A model generated the notes under the pieces. It was not told the origin of the DNA. It searched no databases and was given only the letters and a program-made list of their open reading frames with translations. Shown here one piece after another: positions 24,571 through 34,242 of a stretch of DNA of 64,000 bases. The DNA comes from Zavarzinella formosa DSM 19928 (lineage in GTDB: Bacteria; Planctomycetota; Planctomycetia; Gemmatales; Gemmataceae): NCBI RefSeq assembly GCF_000255705.1, contig NZ_JH636452.1, positions 300 through 64,299 on the forward strand, written 5' to 3'. The position numbers were made by a program, and so were the translations under genes. Positions within the stretch are counted from its first letter, which is position 1. Each line of letters opens with the position of its first letter.

Positions 24571-25623
24571 ATGTGGGCTCCCCTGTTCGCCCAAGGCAAA
24601 GGCGGAAATCTTGATGGCGGTCAGATTTGGATTCTGGTCGTCGCCGGGATCGCCTTGCTCGTTTTCCTGTTCATGCTGATTCTGTTTTTCAGTTTTGTGC
24701 GGCTCTACATCCAAAGTTTGTTGACCGGGGCGAAGATCGGCATCTTCGACCTGATCGGCATGAAACTGCGGAACGTCGATTATCAGATGGTCGTTCGTCA
24801 GAAGATTGCATTGATTCAGTCGGGCGTGAAGGTGACAACCGAGGATTTGGAATCGCATTATCTCTCGCGCGGCAACGTCCCCAAGACCTCCACGGCCGTG
24901 ATCGCCGCCCACAAGGCCGGGATCGACATGCCGTGGAAGACCGCCGCCGCGATTGACCTCGCCGGGCGTGATATTCTGGACGCCGTGCGAACGAGCGTGA
25001 ATCCGAAAGTGATCGATTGCCCGGACGCCGGGAAAGGCCGTCAGTTTCTCGATGCCGTCTGCCAGAACGGGATTCAGCTTCGTTGCCGCGCCCGGGTGAC
25101 AGTGCGGACGAAACTGGAACGACTGGTCGGCGGGGCGACGGAAGAAACGATCATCGCCCGCGTCGGCGAAGGGATCGTCGAGGCCATCGGCTCGGCCATC
25201 GACCACCGCGAAGTGTTGAAGAACCCCAACCTGATTTCCCGGACGGTGTTGATGAAGTCGCTCGACGCCCAGACGGCGTTTGAGATCGTCTCCATCGATG
25301 TGGCCGACATCGAAGTCGGCGAGAACATCGGGGCAAAACTGCAAGCCGACCAGGCCGCCGCTGACCTTCGCGTGGCCCAGGCCGAGGCCGAAAAACGCCG
25401 GGCGGCCGCCGTGGCGAAGGAACAGGAAATGACCGCCTTGGTGCAGGAAAACCGGGCGAAGGTGGTGCTGGCCGAGGCCGAGGTGCCGCTGGCCATCGCC
25501 AATGCCTTCCGCGACGGCCGGTTGGGCGTCATGGAGTATTACAACATGAAGAACCTCCAAGCCGACACGGCGATGCGAGCCAGCATCGGCGGGGCGACGG
25601 GGGACGGGCAGACTGGCAAATAG
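24571..25623 (+). CDS. floA: Flotillin-like protein FloA (SPFH family)
   Basis: 350 aa. An N-terminal membrane hairpin ([20 protein letters not shown]) is followed by [21 protein letters not shown] and [18 protein letters not shown], signature stretches of FloA (UPF0365), then the SPFH domain and an Ala/Glu-rich coiled coil ([18 protein letters not shown]). FloA scaffolds form membrane microdomains and the NfeD protein upstream is the usual partner. ATG 24571 is chosen with AAAGG upstream; a TTG at 24553 would add six residues. A 44-bp inverted repeat follows the stop. Confidence 0.95.
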   Translation: MWAPLFAQGKGGNLDGGQIWILVVAGIALLVFLFMLILFFSFVRLYIQSLLTGAKIGIFDLIGMKLRNVDYQMVVRQKIALIQSGVKVTTEDLESHYLSRGNVPKTSTAVIAAHKAGIDMPWKTAAAIDLAGRDILDAVRTSVNPKVIDCPDAGKGRQFLDAVCQNGIQLRCRARVTVRTKLERLVGGATEETIIARVGEGIVEAIGSAIDHREVLKNPNLISRTVLMKSLDAQTAFEIVSIDVADIEVGENIGAKLQADQAAADLRVAQAEAEKRRAAAVAKEQEMTALVQENRAKVVLAEAEVPLAIANAFRDGRLGVMEYYNMKNLQADTAMRASIGGATGDGQTGK

Positions 25624-25648
25624 TCTGCGAGATGGGTGAGTGATTTTG

Positions 25649-25772
25649 TTTGGAGGGATGAGGGATGAGGGATGAGGGATGAGGGAAAACCAATCTGAGC
25701 CATAGGACATACCGAGTTTTTGGCGAACTGGTTTTCCCTCATCCCTCATCCCTCATCCCTCATCCCTCCAAA
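25649..25772. repeat. 44-bp perfect inverted repeat of GGGATGA heptamers, G-quadruplex capable
   Basis: Left arm 25649-25692 and right arm 25729-25772 are perfect reverse complements with a 36-base loop. Each arm contains five GGG runs separated by ATGA (GGGATGAGGGATGAGGG and so on), which fits the G3N4G3N4G3N4G3 pattern for a G-quadruplex; because of the inversion both DNA strands carry one. It lies between floA and the next gene and could stop transcription, act as a structural element or be a mobile repeat. Confidence 0.85.
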
Positions 25773-25814
25773 CCGGAGAGTTGATGCGCAGCGATTAAAC
25801 GGTGGAGGGGTGTC

Positions 25815-26450
25815 ATGGATAAACTGATTTTCGCCGTCATCGGGATGTTCGTGCTGGTGTGGATTGTCAGCGCGGTCATGAAGGCTTCCCAGTCGGCCAA
25901 CCCGCCCCGGCCGACGACACCGCCGCCGAACCGCAACCGGCCGAATCAGCAGCAGAAGCAACCGGAGAAGACCACCAACTCCGATCTCGAACGCTTCATG
26001 GCCGAGATCGACAAGTTGCGCACGCGGGGAGAAGCTCCCCCGCCGCCGCAAACACGTCCGGCGGCCAATCCCCGGCCGCCACGCATTAATCAACCGGCAA
26101 CCGCTCGGGGAGAGACACCCGCCCGGCCGCGCGGAGAACGCCGGCCCAACAATCGCCGCTCTAGCGCCCCGCCGCCGTTGCCGCCGAAATCCGCCGAGGT
26201 GCCGGTGTTGCGGCCGGTGACGCCCGTGGAACCCGCCGGGCCGACCGGCGGGGGAACCGCGCACACCCTTCCGGGATTCAAACAAGCCAAAATCGCCCGC
26301 ACGGCTTCCAGCGGCGGCGGAACTCTCCGAGAAGAAGTTTCGCCGGTCATGAAGACGTTGCAAACAATTTTGAAGGGCGATCAGGGGCCGGCCATTGCAA
26401 TGGTGCTGACGGAAATCTTCGGCGAACCGCGTTGTCGCCGGAAGTTTTAA
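25815..26450 (+). CDS. Membrane-anchored proline-rich protein downstream of floA
   Basis: 211 aa. One N-terminal membrane helix (LIFAVIGMFVLVWIVSAVM) then a long Pro/Arg/Gln-rich disordered part (PTTPPPNRNRPNQQQKQP), with a short helix (SDLERFMAEIDKLRTRGE) and a conserved-looking C-terminus (LQTILKGDQGPAIAMVLTEI). The tail reads like a small globular or interaction motif. No family recognised. It is the last gene of the NfeD-FloA set and may be a flotillin-associated factor. Confidence 0.75.
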   Translation: MDKLIFAVIGMFVLVWIVSAVMKASQSANPPRPTTPPPNRNRPNQQQKQPEKTTNSDLERFMAEIDKLRTRGEAPPPPQTRPAANPRPPRINQPATARGETPARPRGERRPNNRRSSAPPPLPPKSAEVPVLRPVTPVEPAGPTGGGTAHTLPGFKQAKIARTASSGGGTLREEVSPVMKTLQTILKGDQGPAIAMVLTEIFGEPRCRRKF

Positions 26451-26460
26451 GGCCTGCTGT

Positions 26461-29400
26461 TCATGGCTTTTTGCCCAACGTGAAGTAAATCGTCGCCCCG
26501 TGATTCACTTTCCCCTCGGCCCAAACGTGGCCGCCGTGGCGGTTGATGACCCGCCGGACAGTGGCGAGCCCGATTCCGTTTCCCTCGAACTCGGTTGCCA
26601 GATGCAACCGCTGAAAGGGCTTGAACAGCCGGTCGGCATATTTGGGATCGAACCCGGCGCCGTTGTCCCGCACGAAGAACACCTGTTCCCCGTCTTGTTC
26701 CATCGAACCAAATTCGATTCTCGCGCCGGTCGTTCCTCCGGTGTATTTCCAAGCATTCCCAAACAGATTCTCGAAGGCCACCCGGACAAGGTTTTCGTCT
26801 CCTTGGGTTCGCAGGTTCGGTTCGATCGTCACCTCCACAAACCGTTCCGGTTCGGCGTTCTGGATGACAGACATCACTTGGGCGGCCAGTTGGCTGATGT
26901 CAAACGAGGTCCGGCGAAGCTCGCCGCGTCCGACACGTGAAAGCACCAGCATGGCGTCGATCAACTCGCCCATCCGCTGGCTGGCGGCCCGCACCCGGTG
27001 GAGGCAATCCCGGCCCTCGTCGTCCAGTCGTTCGCCGCAGTCTTCCAGCAGCGCCTGGCTGAAGCCATCGATGGCCCGGAGCGGGGTTCGGAGGTCGTGG
27101 GAAACGGAATACGAGAACGACTCCAGCTCCTGATTGGCGGCCGCGAGTTGGGCGGTGCGATCCAGCACGCGATCCTCGAGTTCCGCATTGAGCCGTCGAA
27201 CTTCCTCCTCGGCCTGGTGGCGTTTGGTGATGTCAATGGTCGTCCATAGCACGCATGGCTCGCCGTCCACGTCGATCATGATGGCCGACCCCAGCCCGGT
27301 CATCTTCTCGCCGTTGGGCAGCGTCGCCTCGAATTCCATCTCGGGGACGACCTTGGTGGTTTCCAAGATGCGGCGAACTTCTTTTAGCAACCCCGAATTC
27401 ACCTGAAAGCCAATGTCGCCAATCGTCCGGCCGATCACTTCTTCGCGGGGAACGCCGATTCGCCTCGCCCAAATGTCGTTGATTTCCACATGGGTCGTGT
27501 TGGAAAAGCGGGTGATGCTCATCATGGCCGGGCTGCCGTAAAACGCCCGGCGAAACCGGACTTCCGAGCTGCGCAATGCCGATTCCTGCCGTTTTTGCTC
27601 GGTGACATCCTGCACCAGCGACGTGACGCCGATCACCCGGCCGTCGTCGTCGATCAGCGGGGTGTTGTACCACTCACAATCAATGATCCGGCCGTCGGCT
27701 GTCAGATTTTGGTTGGTGCTGCGTTCGCCGCCGCGCAGGTGAATCAGCCTGTTCCAAATCTCATCCACGTGTTCCCGCATGTTTTCGGGGAGGTTGAAGG
27801 AGAAGTGTTTCCCGATCGCTTCACCGGCGCCATGGCCGAAGATCCGCTCGGCCGCCGGGTTCCAGGCGAGGACTCGCCCGACATCATCCCATTCGATGAC
27901 GCCGAGGGGCGTTTGCATCCGGTGCAGTTCCAGACGCTGTTGGGTGATTCGCAATATCTCCGAGGCCTTTCTCGCCGCCGTCATGTCCCGGCTCAAGCCT
28001 GCCACGCGAGCCGCCCGGCCATCCTCCCCCGGAATGGGGACGATCATGGTGGACATCCAGCGGGTCACCCCGTCGATCGTCAGTTCATGGTCGTGAGTAA
28101 GCGAGATGCCGAGGCGGACGCACAACAAGAATTGATCGGCCAGCCATTCGATGCCGGGGTCCGGGATGGCCTCCATGAGCGTTTTCCCGATCAGTTTGTC
28201 GCGGCTGTCGCCGAACAGTTCGGCGGCGGTCGGGTTGATGTCCTCGACGATCAGCCGATTCTCGGGGGTCAGCCGGAGGATCCACTCGCTGTCCGCGCTA
28301 TGGATGAACATCCCGCGGATGAGGGCTTCTTTTTGGTGGAGTTCGAGGTTCGCCAGCTTCAGGCTGCCCTGATAGTCGATGACGTTGCGGGCCATCTTGT
28401 TGAAGTCCCCGGCCAGTTGCCGGATCTCGGCGAAGCCGGTGGGGGCGATCAGGGGCGGGTTTTGCTGGTTGGCGAGCAGGTGGGTCTTTTCCTGAAGCTC
28501 GATCAGCGGGCGGGCCAATTGCCGGGCCATCAAAGCGGCCGCAAGGACGGCGAGGATCACCACGCCCGCGAGAATCGCCAGATGCCAGTATTGCTGTTCC
28601 CAGACCGGTCCCATCGTCGCGGCTCGGGGCATCAGCAGCACGACATGCCAGCGGGGGCCGCCCGGCAGCGTGACGGGGCGGAGAATGGCCGTGTGTTGTT
28701 CGCCGTTGTGGGCAAATAGCCTGGGTTCGCCCTCGTCGGATTCCCAGTTTCCCGGTGATTGCCGGGCGAATTCGCGGATCACCGGATCGTGGACCGATTC
28801 CAGATTTTCGGCCAGTTGGTTGTTCCCGTCCAGCAAGGACGTGGACGCCTCGGGATGGGCGATAACCCGTCGGGCGCCATCGGCCCGGTGTTCGACGATG
28901 AACGCATAGCCCCCCGCCAGGTCTTCGCGAACTTTTTCAAGATACTTTGACAGTCCGTAAACGCTAAAATCCACATCCCACACGGCCACCAATTGGCCGT
29001 CTTTGCCGTACATCGGAATGGCATGGGACACACCGGGAAGCGGGCCGTAAACGCCCTTGCCGTAAAACTGGTAACTCTCGGTCCACACGGGTTTTCCGGT
29101 GGATTTCGCGGCAATGTAATGGGGTCGTTGGCGGGGGTCGTAATCCGTGTCGGCCAGCTTAGGGCCGGCTTTCACAATCGTCCGGCCGTCAATCCGGTAA
29201 TCGGCTGAAACCCGGCGGCCGCTGGCATTGATGAAATATTCGCGATAACCAATCTCGCCATCCGGCCCTCGCTCGAACATCGCATACGAACCTTCCTTCT
29301 CCAAGGCGAGTCCCAGATAGGCCAGATCGGGCTGGAGGCGAAAGGCCGCGAGCATCGGCGTGAACAAGCCGTGAAACTGTTCATGAGTCATCGCTTCCGG

Positions 29401-29634
29401 CAATTCGACGGCGGCCATCGTGTGGCCGAAGGTCATCGCCTCTTGGAGAACCGAGTCGATCCGGCCGTTGGTGCGCTGCATGGCCTGCCGGACCATTGAA
29501 CCGGAAAGGACCTCCACGGATCGTTGGTGATACCACCACGAAACGAAGGCAAGCAGGCCGGTCGCCAACACCACCAACGGGATGTTCACGGCCAGCAGAA
29601 CGGTTCGGAAATGCAAGGGTTTGCGGATGGACAT
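26461..29634 (-). CDS. Sensor histidine kinase with Cache, HAMP and PAS domains
   Basis: 1057 aa from ATG 29634; further upstream in-frame sequence only shadows the neighbouring gene. A membrane helix (TVLLAVNIPLVVLATGLLAF) precedes a large extracytoplasmic Cache-type sensor (PHYIAAKSTGKPVWTESY), a second helix, HAMP (LARPLIELQEKTHLLA) and three PAS/PAC units with PAC ends such as GVTSLVQDVTEQKRQ. HisKA is seen in YSVSHDLRTPLRAIDG (phosphoacceptor His846) and the ATPase part in NLFGNAWKYTGG and FVRDNGAGFD. No receiver domain and no response regulator gene adjoin it, so it is an orphan here. Ligand unknown. Confidence 0.92.
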   Translation of the reverse strand: MSIRKPLHFRTVLLAVNIPLVVLATGLLAFVSWWYHQRSVEVLSGSMVRQAMQRTNGRIDSVLQEAMTFGHTMAAVELPEAMTHEQFHGLFTPMLAAFRLQPDLAYLGLALEKEGSYAMFERGPDGEIGYREYFINASGRRVSADYRIDGRTIVKAGPKLADTDYDPRQRPHYIAAKSTGKPVWTESYQFYGKGVYGPLPGVSHAIPMYGKDGQLVAVWDVDFSVYGLSKYLEKVREDLAGGYAFIVEHRADGARRVIAHPEASTSLLDGNNQLAENLESVHDPVIREFARQSPGNWESDEGEPRLFAHNGEQHTAILRPVTLPGGPRWHVVLLMPRAATMGPVWEQQYWHLAILAGVVILAVLAAALMARQLARPLIELQEKTHLLANQQNPPLIAPTGFAEIRQLAGDFNKMARNVIDYQGSLKLANLELHQKEALIRGMFIHSADSEWILRLTPENRLIVEDINPTAAELFGDSRDKLIGKTLMEAIPDPGIEWLADQFLLCVRLGISLTHDHELTIDGVTRWMSTMIVPIPGEDGRAARVAGLSRDMTAARKASEILRITQQRLELHRMQTPLGVIEWDDVGRVLAWNPAAERIFGHGAGEAIGKHFSFNLPENMREHVDEIWNRLIHLRGGERSTNQNLTADGRIIDCEWYNTPLIDDDGRVIGVTSLVQDVTEQKRQESALRSSEVRFRRAFYGSPAMMSITRFSNTTHVEINDIWARRIGVPREEVIGRTIGDIGFQVNSGLLKEVRRILETTKVVPEMEFEATLPNGEKMTGLGSAIMIDVDGEPCVLWTTIDITKRHQAEEEVRRLNAELEDRVLDRTAQLAAANQELESFSYSVSHDLRTPLRAIDGFSQALLEDCGERLDDEGRDCLHRVRAASQRMGELIDAMLVLSRVGRGELRRTSFDISQLAAQVMSVIQNAEPERFVEVTIEPNLRTQGDENLVRVAFENLFGNAWKYTGGTTGARIEFGSMEQDGEQVFFVRDNGAGFDPKYADRLFKPFQRLHLATEFEGNGIGLATVRRVINRHGGHVWAEGKVNHGATIYFTLGKKP

Positions 29635-29695
29635 GCGAGCTCGCCCATGTGGACATGGAACGAGGCCCATTATATCGAATGGACGGCCCGAAAGA

Positions 29696-30286
29696 TCACG
29701 CGGCGGCGGCCCGAATGTCCGGCAGGGATTCCCAGAGGGCGGTGGCGGCCGCCAGAAGATGTTCGCGAAACCGCAAGGTTTCCTCGGGCGGGTACTCGCC
29801 CCGGCGGCGTAGAATGGCCCACGGTTGCACCGGCCGCAACGATCCCGAGGGATGCCATTCGGAATGCCGAAGCAACGGCCGGTTGTCGGCGGCGATGGCC
29901 ACGGCCGTGTCCGTGATGATCCGGCACAGGTCGGTGTCCGCGTCGAACGGGTCAGCCGTCGGGGACACCACCAAGTCGATCCGGTCGGCCAGCAGAGCCT
30001 CGGCCAATTCTTCCGCAATCACCCGGACGCGGGCGTGTTCATGGAGATGCAGGGCTTCTCGAAGGCCCGCCCGCTGATACCGCCCGAACAAACAACCGGG
30101 AACCGCTCCGAGGGCTTCCAGTTCGGCCCGCCGGCAGAGATGCTCGCCGTTTGGGCCGGAATAATTTGCGGATAGCAAATGGATGACGGGCGTTTTCTCC
30201 CGAATCCATAAGAAGTGTGTTCGCAGAAAATCCGCAGTCGGTGCGACCACGGCCGTTCGTCCTGAATTCGGGGGCTTCCGTTTCAT
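29696..30286 (-). CDS. Hypothetical protein, 196 aa
   Basis: Start chosen at MKRKPPNSG since the extra N-terminal 67 residues of the longest reading look random. The product contains [32 protein letters not shown] and [20 protein letters not shown]. The last part, with [13 protein letters not shown], vaguely recalls PIG-L/LmbE-type deacetylases, but the HPDD motif is not visible, so no function is given. It is upstream of the kinase on the same strand with a 61-base gap and may be co-transcribed. Confidence 0.6.
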
Positions 30287-30536
30287 GCGACGGAGGCCAT
30301 ACCCGACCGACGACCAGATTGCAAGCTTTTTGTGCCGATGGCCCCTCTGGAATCCAAAGGGTTGTTCGCGCATCTTAATAATGGACGAATCATGTTGGCG
30401 CGTGGCCAACACAGGCGGTTTGATTGCCTGAAGGTCAGCTAATCCGCGGCAATTCGAGTATGCGGCACGGTCGAGGGGCGCAACCACTTTTTTTGAGGGC
30501 GCGCCGGAAATTGACGAAAACTCGAACGTGCGGACC

Positions 30537-30567
30537 TTGCCGGGTTAGTTGGTGATTCTAATATGAT
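30537..30567 (+). promoter_or_regulatory. Candidate promoter for the rpmJ-rplQ cluster
   Basis: TTGCCG at 30537-30542 with overlapping -10 candidates TAATAT (30559-30564, 16-base spacer) and TATGAT (30562-30567, 19-base spacer). It lies 43 bases before rpmJ. Confidence 0.35.
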
Positions 30568-30609
30568 AGCTTTCCATTTCGCCGGACGCCGGCCAGTGAT
30601 AGGTGGACG

Positions 30610-30723
30610 ATGAAAGTTCGATCGAGCGTTCGACGGATGTGTGCCAAGTGCAAGCTCATCCGCCGCAAGGGTGTGGTGCGTGTGATTTGCGAAGACCCCC
30701 GCCACAAGCAGCGTCAGGGTTAA
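30610..30723 (+). CDS. rpmJ: Ribosomal protein bL36
   Basis: 37 aa, too short for a usual gene call. Starts [15 protein letters not shown] and ends DPRHKQRQG. It keeps the zinc-binding form: two Cys in CAKC, a third in VICEDP and a His in RHKQ. Part of the large ribosomal subunit. It begins the alpha-operon-like cluster; infA and secY, which often stand upstream elsewhere, are not here. Confidence 0.97.
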   Translation: MKVRSSVRRMCAKCKLIRRKGVVRVICEDPRHKQRQG

Positions 30724-30743
30724 TCCCCAGGAGTTTTTGACCC

Positions 30744-31127
30744 ATGCCGCGTATTCAGGGTGTTGACCTTCCGAACGACAAGCCGACCCACATTAGCTTG
30801 CGCTACCTGCGCGGCATCGGGCCGACGACTTCGCTGCGGTTGTGCGAACAAGCCAACATCGACCCGCAACGACGGGCCAAAGAACTGACGGACGACGACC
30901 TCGCCAAGATCGCCACGTTGCTTGACCGGGAATACCTCGTCGAAGGTACCCTGCGTCGCACCGAGTTTGGCAACATCGAGCGCCTCAAGCAGATCAACTG
31001 CTACCGGGGCACCCGCCACAAGCGGAACCTCCCGGCCCGCGGCCAGCGTTCCAAGACGAACGCCCGTACCCGCAAGGGCCCCCGCAAGACCGTTGCGGGC
31101 AAAAAGGGCGTCAAGGACATGAAGTAG
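30744..31127 (+). CDS. rpsM: Ribosomal protein uS13
   Basis: 127 aa with the S13 pattern: MPRIQGVDLPNDKP, SLRYLRGIGPTTSLRLCEQA, NCYRGTRHKRNLPARGQRS and TNARTRKGPRKTVAGKK. Binds the head of the small subunit and contacts the large subunit. It follows rpmJ by 20 bases with GGAG upstream. Confidence 0.98.
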   Translation: MPRIQGVDLPNDKPTHISLRYLRGIGPTTSLRLCEQANIDPQRRAKELTDDDLAKIATLLDREYLVEGTLRRTEFGNIERLKQINCYRGTRHKRNLPARGQRSKTNARTRKGPRKTVAGKKGVKDMK

Positions 31128-31200
31128 TAGTGGGTGGCGGTGATCGCGCTCCTTTCGGGGCGCGGGTGTTCCTCGTACAAAACAAGACCAAGCGGCAGTC

Positions 31201-31581
31201 ATGGCCAAGAGCAAGAAACGAAAGACACGGAAGAACGTCACCCGCGGGGTGGCCCACATCCAGTCGACCTTCAACAACACGATCGTCACCATCACGGACG
31301 CCGCCGGGGACACCCTCTGCACCGCGTCCGGCGGGGCCGTCGGCTTCAAGGGGAGCCGCAAGAGCACCCCGTATGCCGCCCAGCGGGCCGCCGAGGCGTG
31401 TGCCGAGCGGGCCTCGAAGTTCGGCGTGAAGGAAGTGGAAGTTCGCGTCAAGGGGCCGGGCGCCGGGCGTGAGTCGGCCATCACCGCCCTTCAGCAATCC
31501 GGGCTGAACGTGAAGATGATCGAAGACGTGACTCCGCTGCCGCACAACGGTTGCCGGGCTCCCAAGAAACGCCGCGTGTAA
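31201..31581 (+). CDS. rpsK: Ribosomal protein uS11
   Basis: 126 aa. Typical segments are [55 protein letters not shown] and [19 protein letters not shown]11 shapes the platform of the small subunit near the mRNA exit. In the preceding 73-base gap is a small hairpin, CGCGCTCC (31145-31152) with GGGGCGCG (31157-31164). Confidence 0.98.
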   Translation: MAKSKKRKTRKNVTRGVAHIQSTFNNTIVTITDAAGDTLCTASGGAVGFKGSRKSTPYAAQRAAEACAERASKFGVKEVEVRVKGPGAGRESAITALQQSGLNVKMIEDVTPLPHNGCRAPKKRRV

Positions 31582-31633
31582 TCCGAGTTCCCGAAACCAT
31601 CCGTATTCCTCCAGCGACTGTTTACCGAAACAC

Positions 31634-32275
31634 ATGGCTCGTTACACCGATCCCGTTTGCAAGCGTTGCCGCCGCGAGGGCATGAAGCTCTTTCTCAAGG
31701 CGAGCCGTTGTTATTCCCCCAAATGCCCGATGGACCGGGACGACCGGCGAAAGCCGCCGGGGATGCACGGGGCGCGCAAGTCGAAGCTCAGCGAATACGG
31801 CGTTCGCCTTCGCGAAAAGCAAAAGCTCAAGTGGTTCTACGGCGTGCTGGAACGCCAGTTCCGCCGCTACTTCACCCTCGCCTCCAAGTCCCCGGAAAAC
31901 ACCGGGGCCGTGCTGCTGAGCATTCTGGAGCGTCGGCTGGACAATGTGATCCACCGTCTCGGGTTTGCCCCGTCCCGGAACAGTGCCCGCCAGTTGGTCA
32001 ACGGCGGCCACGTGATGGTCAACGACGTCCCCACGAACATCCCCAGCATGATCCTCAAGCCGGGCGACATCGTGAAGGTGAAGAGCCGAGAAAAGAGCCT
32101 CAAGCTCGCCCGCTCCATCAAGCCGGAATCGGCCGAACGCGTGCCGGACTTCCTTGAAGTCATCCCCGGTGAAATCCCGGAAGGCCGCCTGACCCGCCTG
32201 CCGGATCGCGGCGACATCGACCCGCGCATCACCGAAATCCGCGAGCAGTTGATTATTGAAATCGCCGCCCGCTAA
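31634..32275 (+). CDS. rpsD: Ribosomal protein uS4
   Basis: 213 aa. N-terminal DPVCKRCRREG and RCYSPKCPMD give the Cys-containing zinc form. RKSKLSEYGVRLREKQKLK and ERRLDNVIHRLGFAPSRNSA with the S4 RNA-binding domain (ARQLVNGGHVMVNDVPTN) complete the pattern. S4 nucleates small-subunit assembly and in enteric bacteria represses its operon. A long hairpin lies between this gene and rpoA. Confidence 0.98.
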   Translation: MARYTDPVCKRCRREGMKLFLKASRCYSPKCPMDRDDRRKPPGMHGARKSKLSEYGVRLREKQKLKWFYGVLERQFRRYFTLASKSPENTGAVLLSILERRLDNVIHRLGFAPSRNSARQLVNGGHVMVNDVPTNIPSMILKPGDIVKVKSREKSLKLARSIKPESAERVPDFLEVIPGEIPEGRLTRLPDRGDIDPRITEIREQLIIEIAAR

Positions 32276-32302
32276 TTAACAGTCAAAAGGCCAATCACCG
32301 CT

Positions 32303-32377
32303 CGGAATGAAGATTCGGGAAGGCGACCCCGGACGGCACTCACCCCGCCCGGACTCCCCCCGAAACCCTTCATTCCG
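32303..32377 (+). promoter_or_regulatory. Extended hairpin in the rpsD-rpoA gap
   Basis: CGGAATGAAG (32303-32312) pairs with CTTCATTCCG (32368-32377), and TTCGGG (32314-32319) with CCCGAA (32359-32364), enclosing about 39 bases rich in C. TTTTGT follows. It may be an attenuator or an internal processing or S4-response site; the 134-base gap is the longest inside the cluster. Confidence 0.45.
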
Positions 32378-32409
32378 TTTTGTACTTCCCATGCCGGAGG
32401 GTATTTTCC

Positions 32410-33408
32410 ATGCGAATCAAGTGGCGTAACCTGGAACTCCCCAGCCGCGTGACCACCGACCGGGGTCTCACGGAAACCTACGGCAAGTTCTACGCCGAAC
32501 CCTTTGAAAAAGGCTTCGGCATCACCATCGGCAACAGCCTCCGCCGGGTGCTGCTCTCCAGCCTCGAAGGCAGTGGCGTGACTCGGGTGAAGATCCAAGG
32601 CGTCCAGCACGAAGTCTCCACCATCCCCGGCGTTGTCGAGGACGTGACGGACATCGTCCTGAACATCAAGTCCCTTGTGGTGAAAAACAATTCGGAATCC
32701 CCGAAGACCATCCGCATTGACCGCCATCAAAAGGGCGTCGTCAAGGCGGCCGACATCCAGCACGACGCGGACGTGCAGATCATCAACCCGGAACACATCA
32801 TCGCCACCCTGACGGACGATGTTCCGTTCGTCGTGGAAATGAGCGTCGAAAACGGCCGGGGTTACCGGGCCGCCGACGAAAACGCCGGGCGTGAGCGTGA
32901 AATCGGCGTGATCCCGGTGGACACGAGCTTCTCGCCGGTCGTGCGGGTGAAGTACGAAATCGAAGAAACCCGCGTCGGCCAGAAGACCAACTACGACCGG
33001 CTGGCCCTCGAAGTGTGGACCAACGGAACCACGACCCCGCAAATGGCCGTCGTGGAAGCCGCCAAGATTCTTCGCAAGCACCTCAACCCGTTCGTTCAAT
33101 ACACCGAACCAGGCACGGAACTCCCGATCGACGACCGATTCGAGGCCGGCCCGAGCGCCCGCGAATCGTCGGACGCCGATCTGGAACGCAAACTGAACAT
33201 GAGCCTCGCGGAACTCGAACTCTCCGTGCGGGCCACGAACTGCCTCGAATCCGAAAATATCTCCACCGTCCGCGACCTTGTGTCCCGCGCGGAAGATGAA
33301 CTTCTCGAAGTCCGCAACTTCGGCGAAACGACCCTCAAGGAAGTCCGGGCCAAGCTCTCCGAGCATGGCCTCGCCCTCGGTATGCGTTTGCCGATGCCCC
33401 GCCGATAA
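32410..33408 (+). CDS. rpoA: RNA polymerase alpha subunit
   Basis: 332 aa from ATG 32410 with GGAGGG upstream. The N-terminal assembly domain is recognisable by [20 protein letters not shown] and [20 protein letters not shown]; the C-terminal domain by [19 protein letters not shown] and [20 protein letters not shown], the DNA- and activator-contacting part. Normal length. Confidence 0.98.
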   Translation: MRIKWRNLELPSRVTTDRGLTETYGKFYAEPFEKGFGITIGNSLRRVLLSSLEGSGVTRVKIQGVQHEVSTIPGVVEDVTDIVLNIKSLVVKNNSESPKTIRIDRHQKGVVKAADIQHDADVQIINPEHIIATLTDDVPFVVEMSVENGRGYRAADENAGREREIGVIPVDTSFSPVVRVKYEIEETRVGQKTNYDRLALEVWTNGTTTPQMAVVEAAKILRKHLNPFVQYTEPGTELPIDDRFEAGPSARESSDADLERKLNMSLAELELSVRATNCLESENISTVRDLVSRAEDELLEVRNFGETTLKEVRAKLSEHGLALGMRLPMPRR

Positions 33409-33492
33409 GTTTGATTTGATTTTTTCACCCGTGGCCGGGCGAGCGTGTCGGGATGACACCCGTATAACCGGCCTACAATTGGAAGGTTTGTC

Positions 33493-34065
33493 ATGCGTCA
33501 CTTGAAGAAGGGCCGTAAGCTCGGCCGGAACTCGACTCACCGCAAAGCCATGTTCCGCAACATGGTCATGAGCCTGGTTTCCCACGAACGGATCAAGACG
33601 ACGGTCCCGAAGGCCAAGGAACTCCGCCCGATCATCGAGCGGTACATCACCCTTGCCAAGCGCGCCTTGGCCACCGGCGACCGCTTGAAGATTCTTCACG
33701 CCCGCCGTTTGGTGATGGCCCGTCTCGGCCCAGTCGCCAAGATTGACATCGTGGACGGCACCGGCGAACCGATCGGTGATGAAAACGTCGTCGAAAAGAT
33801 CTTCAACGTGCTGGCCCCGCGGTTCAAGGATCGCGTCGGCGGTTACACCCGGATCATGAAGACCAGCCATCGCCGTCTCGGTGATGCCGGCGAAACCGCC
33901 TACATCGAATTGCTGAAGGAAGGCGAGACGAAGGTCACCGCCAAGAAGGCCGAAGACAAGCCGAATCCCGTCGCCCCCGTGGCCACGACCCCGATTGCTC
34001 CGGCTCCGCTGGCTCCGGCCCCGGCTCCCGAAACGCCCGCTCCGGAAGCCCCGCCCGCGAGCTGA
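33493..34065 (+). CDS. rplQ: Ribosomal protein bL17 with Ala/Pro-rich tail
   Basis: 190 aa. The core is standard (MRHLKKGRKLGRNSTHRKAM, NMVMSLVSHERIKTTVPKAK, GGYTRIMKTSHRRLGDAGE). After about residue 150 comes a Lys then Ala/Pro-rich tail (PVAPVATTPIAPAPLAPAP), some 50-60 residues longer than the usual 120-130 aa protein. The tail is low complexity and probably disordered. Last gene of the cluster, with a terminator 26 bases on. Confidence 0.97.
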   Translation: MRHLKKGRKLGRNSTHRKAMFRNMVMSLVSHERIKTTVPKAKELRPIIERYITLAKRALATGDRLKILHARRLVMARLGPVAKIDIVDGTGEPIGDENVVEKIFNVLAPRFKDRVGGYTRIMKTSHRRLGDAGETAYIELLKEGETKVTAKKAEDKPNPVAPVATTPIAPAPLAPAPAPETPAPEAPPAS

Positions 34066-34090
34066 ACGGGATCATCGACGAAGTGAATTG

Positions 34091-34122
34091 AAAAAGGCCG
34101 TCCCGATGGGGCGGCCTTTTTT
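34091..34122 (+). terminator. Rho-independent terminator after rplQ
   Basis: AAAAAGGCCG(T)CCC pairs with GGG(G)CGGCCTTTTTT over a GAT loop; classic stem with T tract ending the ribosomal cluster. Confidence 0.92.
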
Positions 34123-34242
34123 GTTGATTGACACCGGCTTCCGACTCGGCAAAGATAGGCGCATGATCGACCCCGCCATCCTCGTTGATCTGAAAATCAC
34201 CCCTTCTTGAATGTCTTGATTGACACCATTCCGGAGAACATT

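Noticed and set aside
25649-25772. CRISPR-like array
   Set aside because: Heptamer tandem units with no spacers and an inverted second half are not CRISPR.
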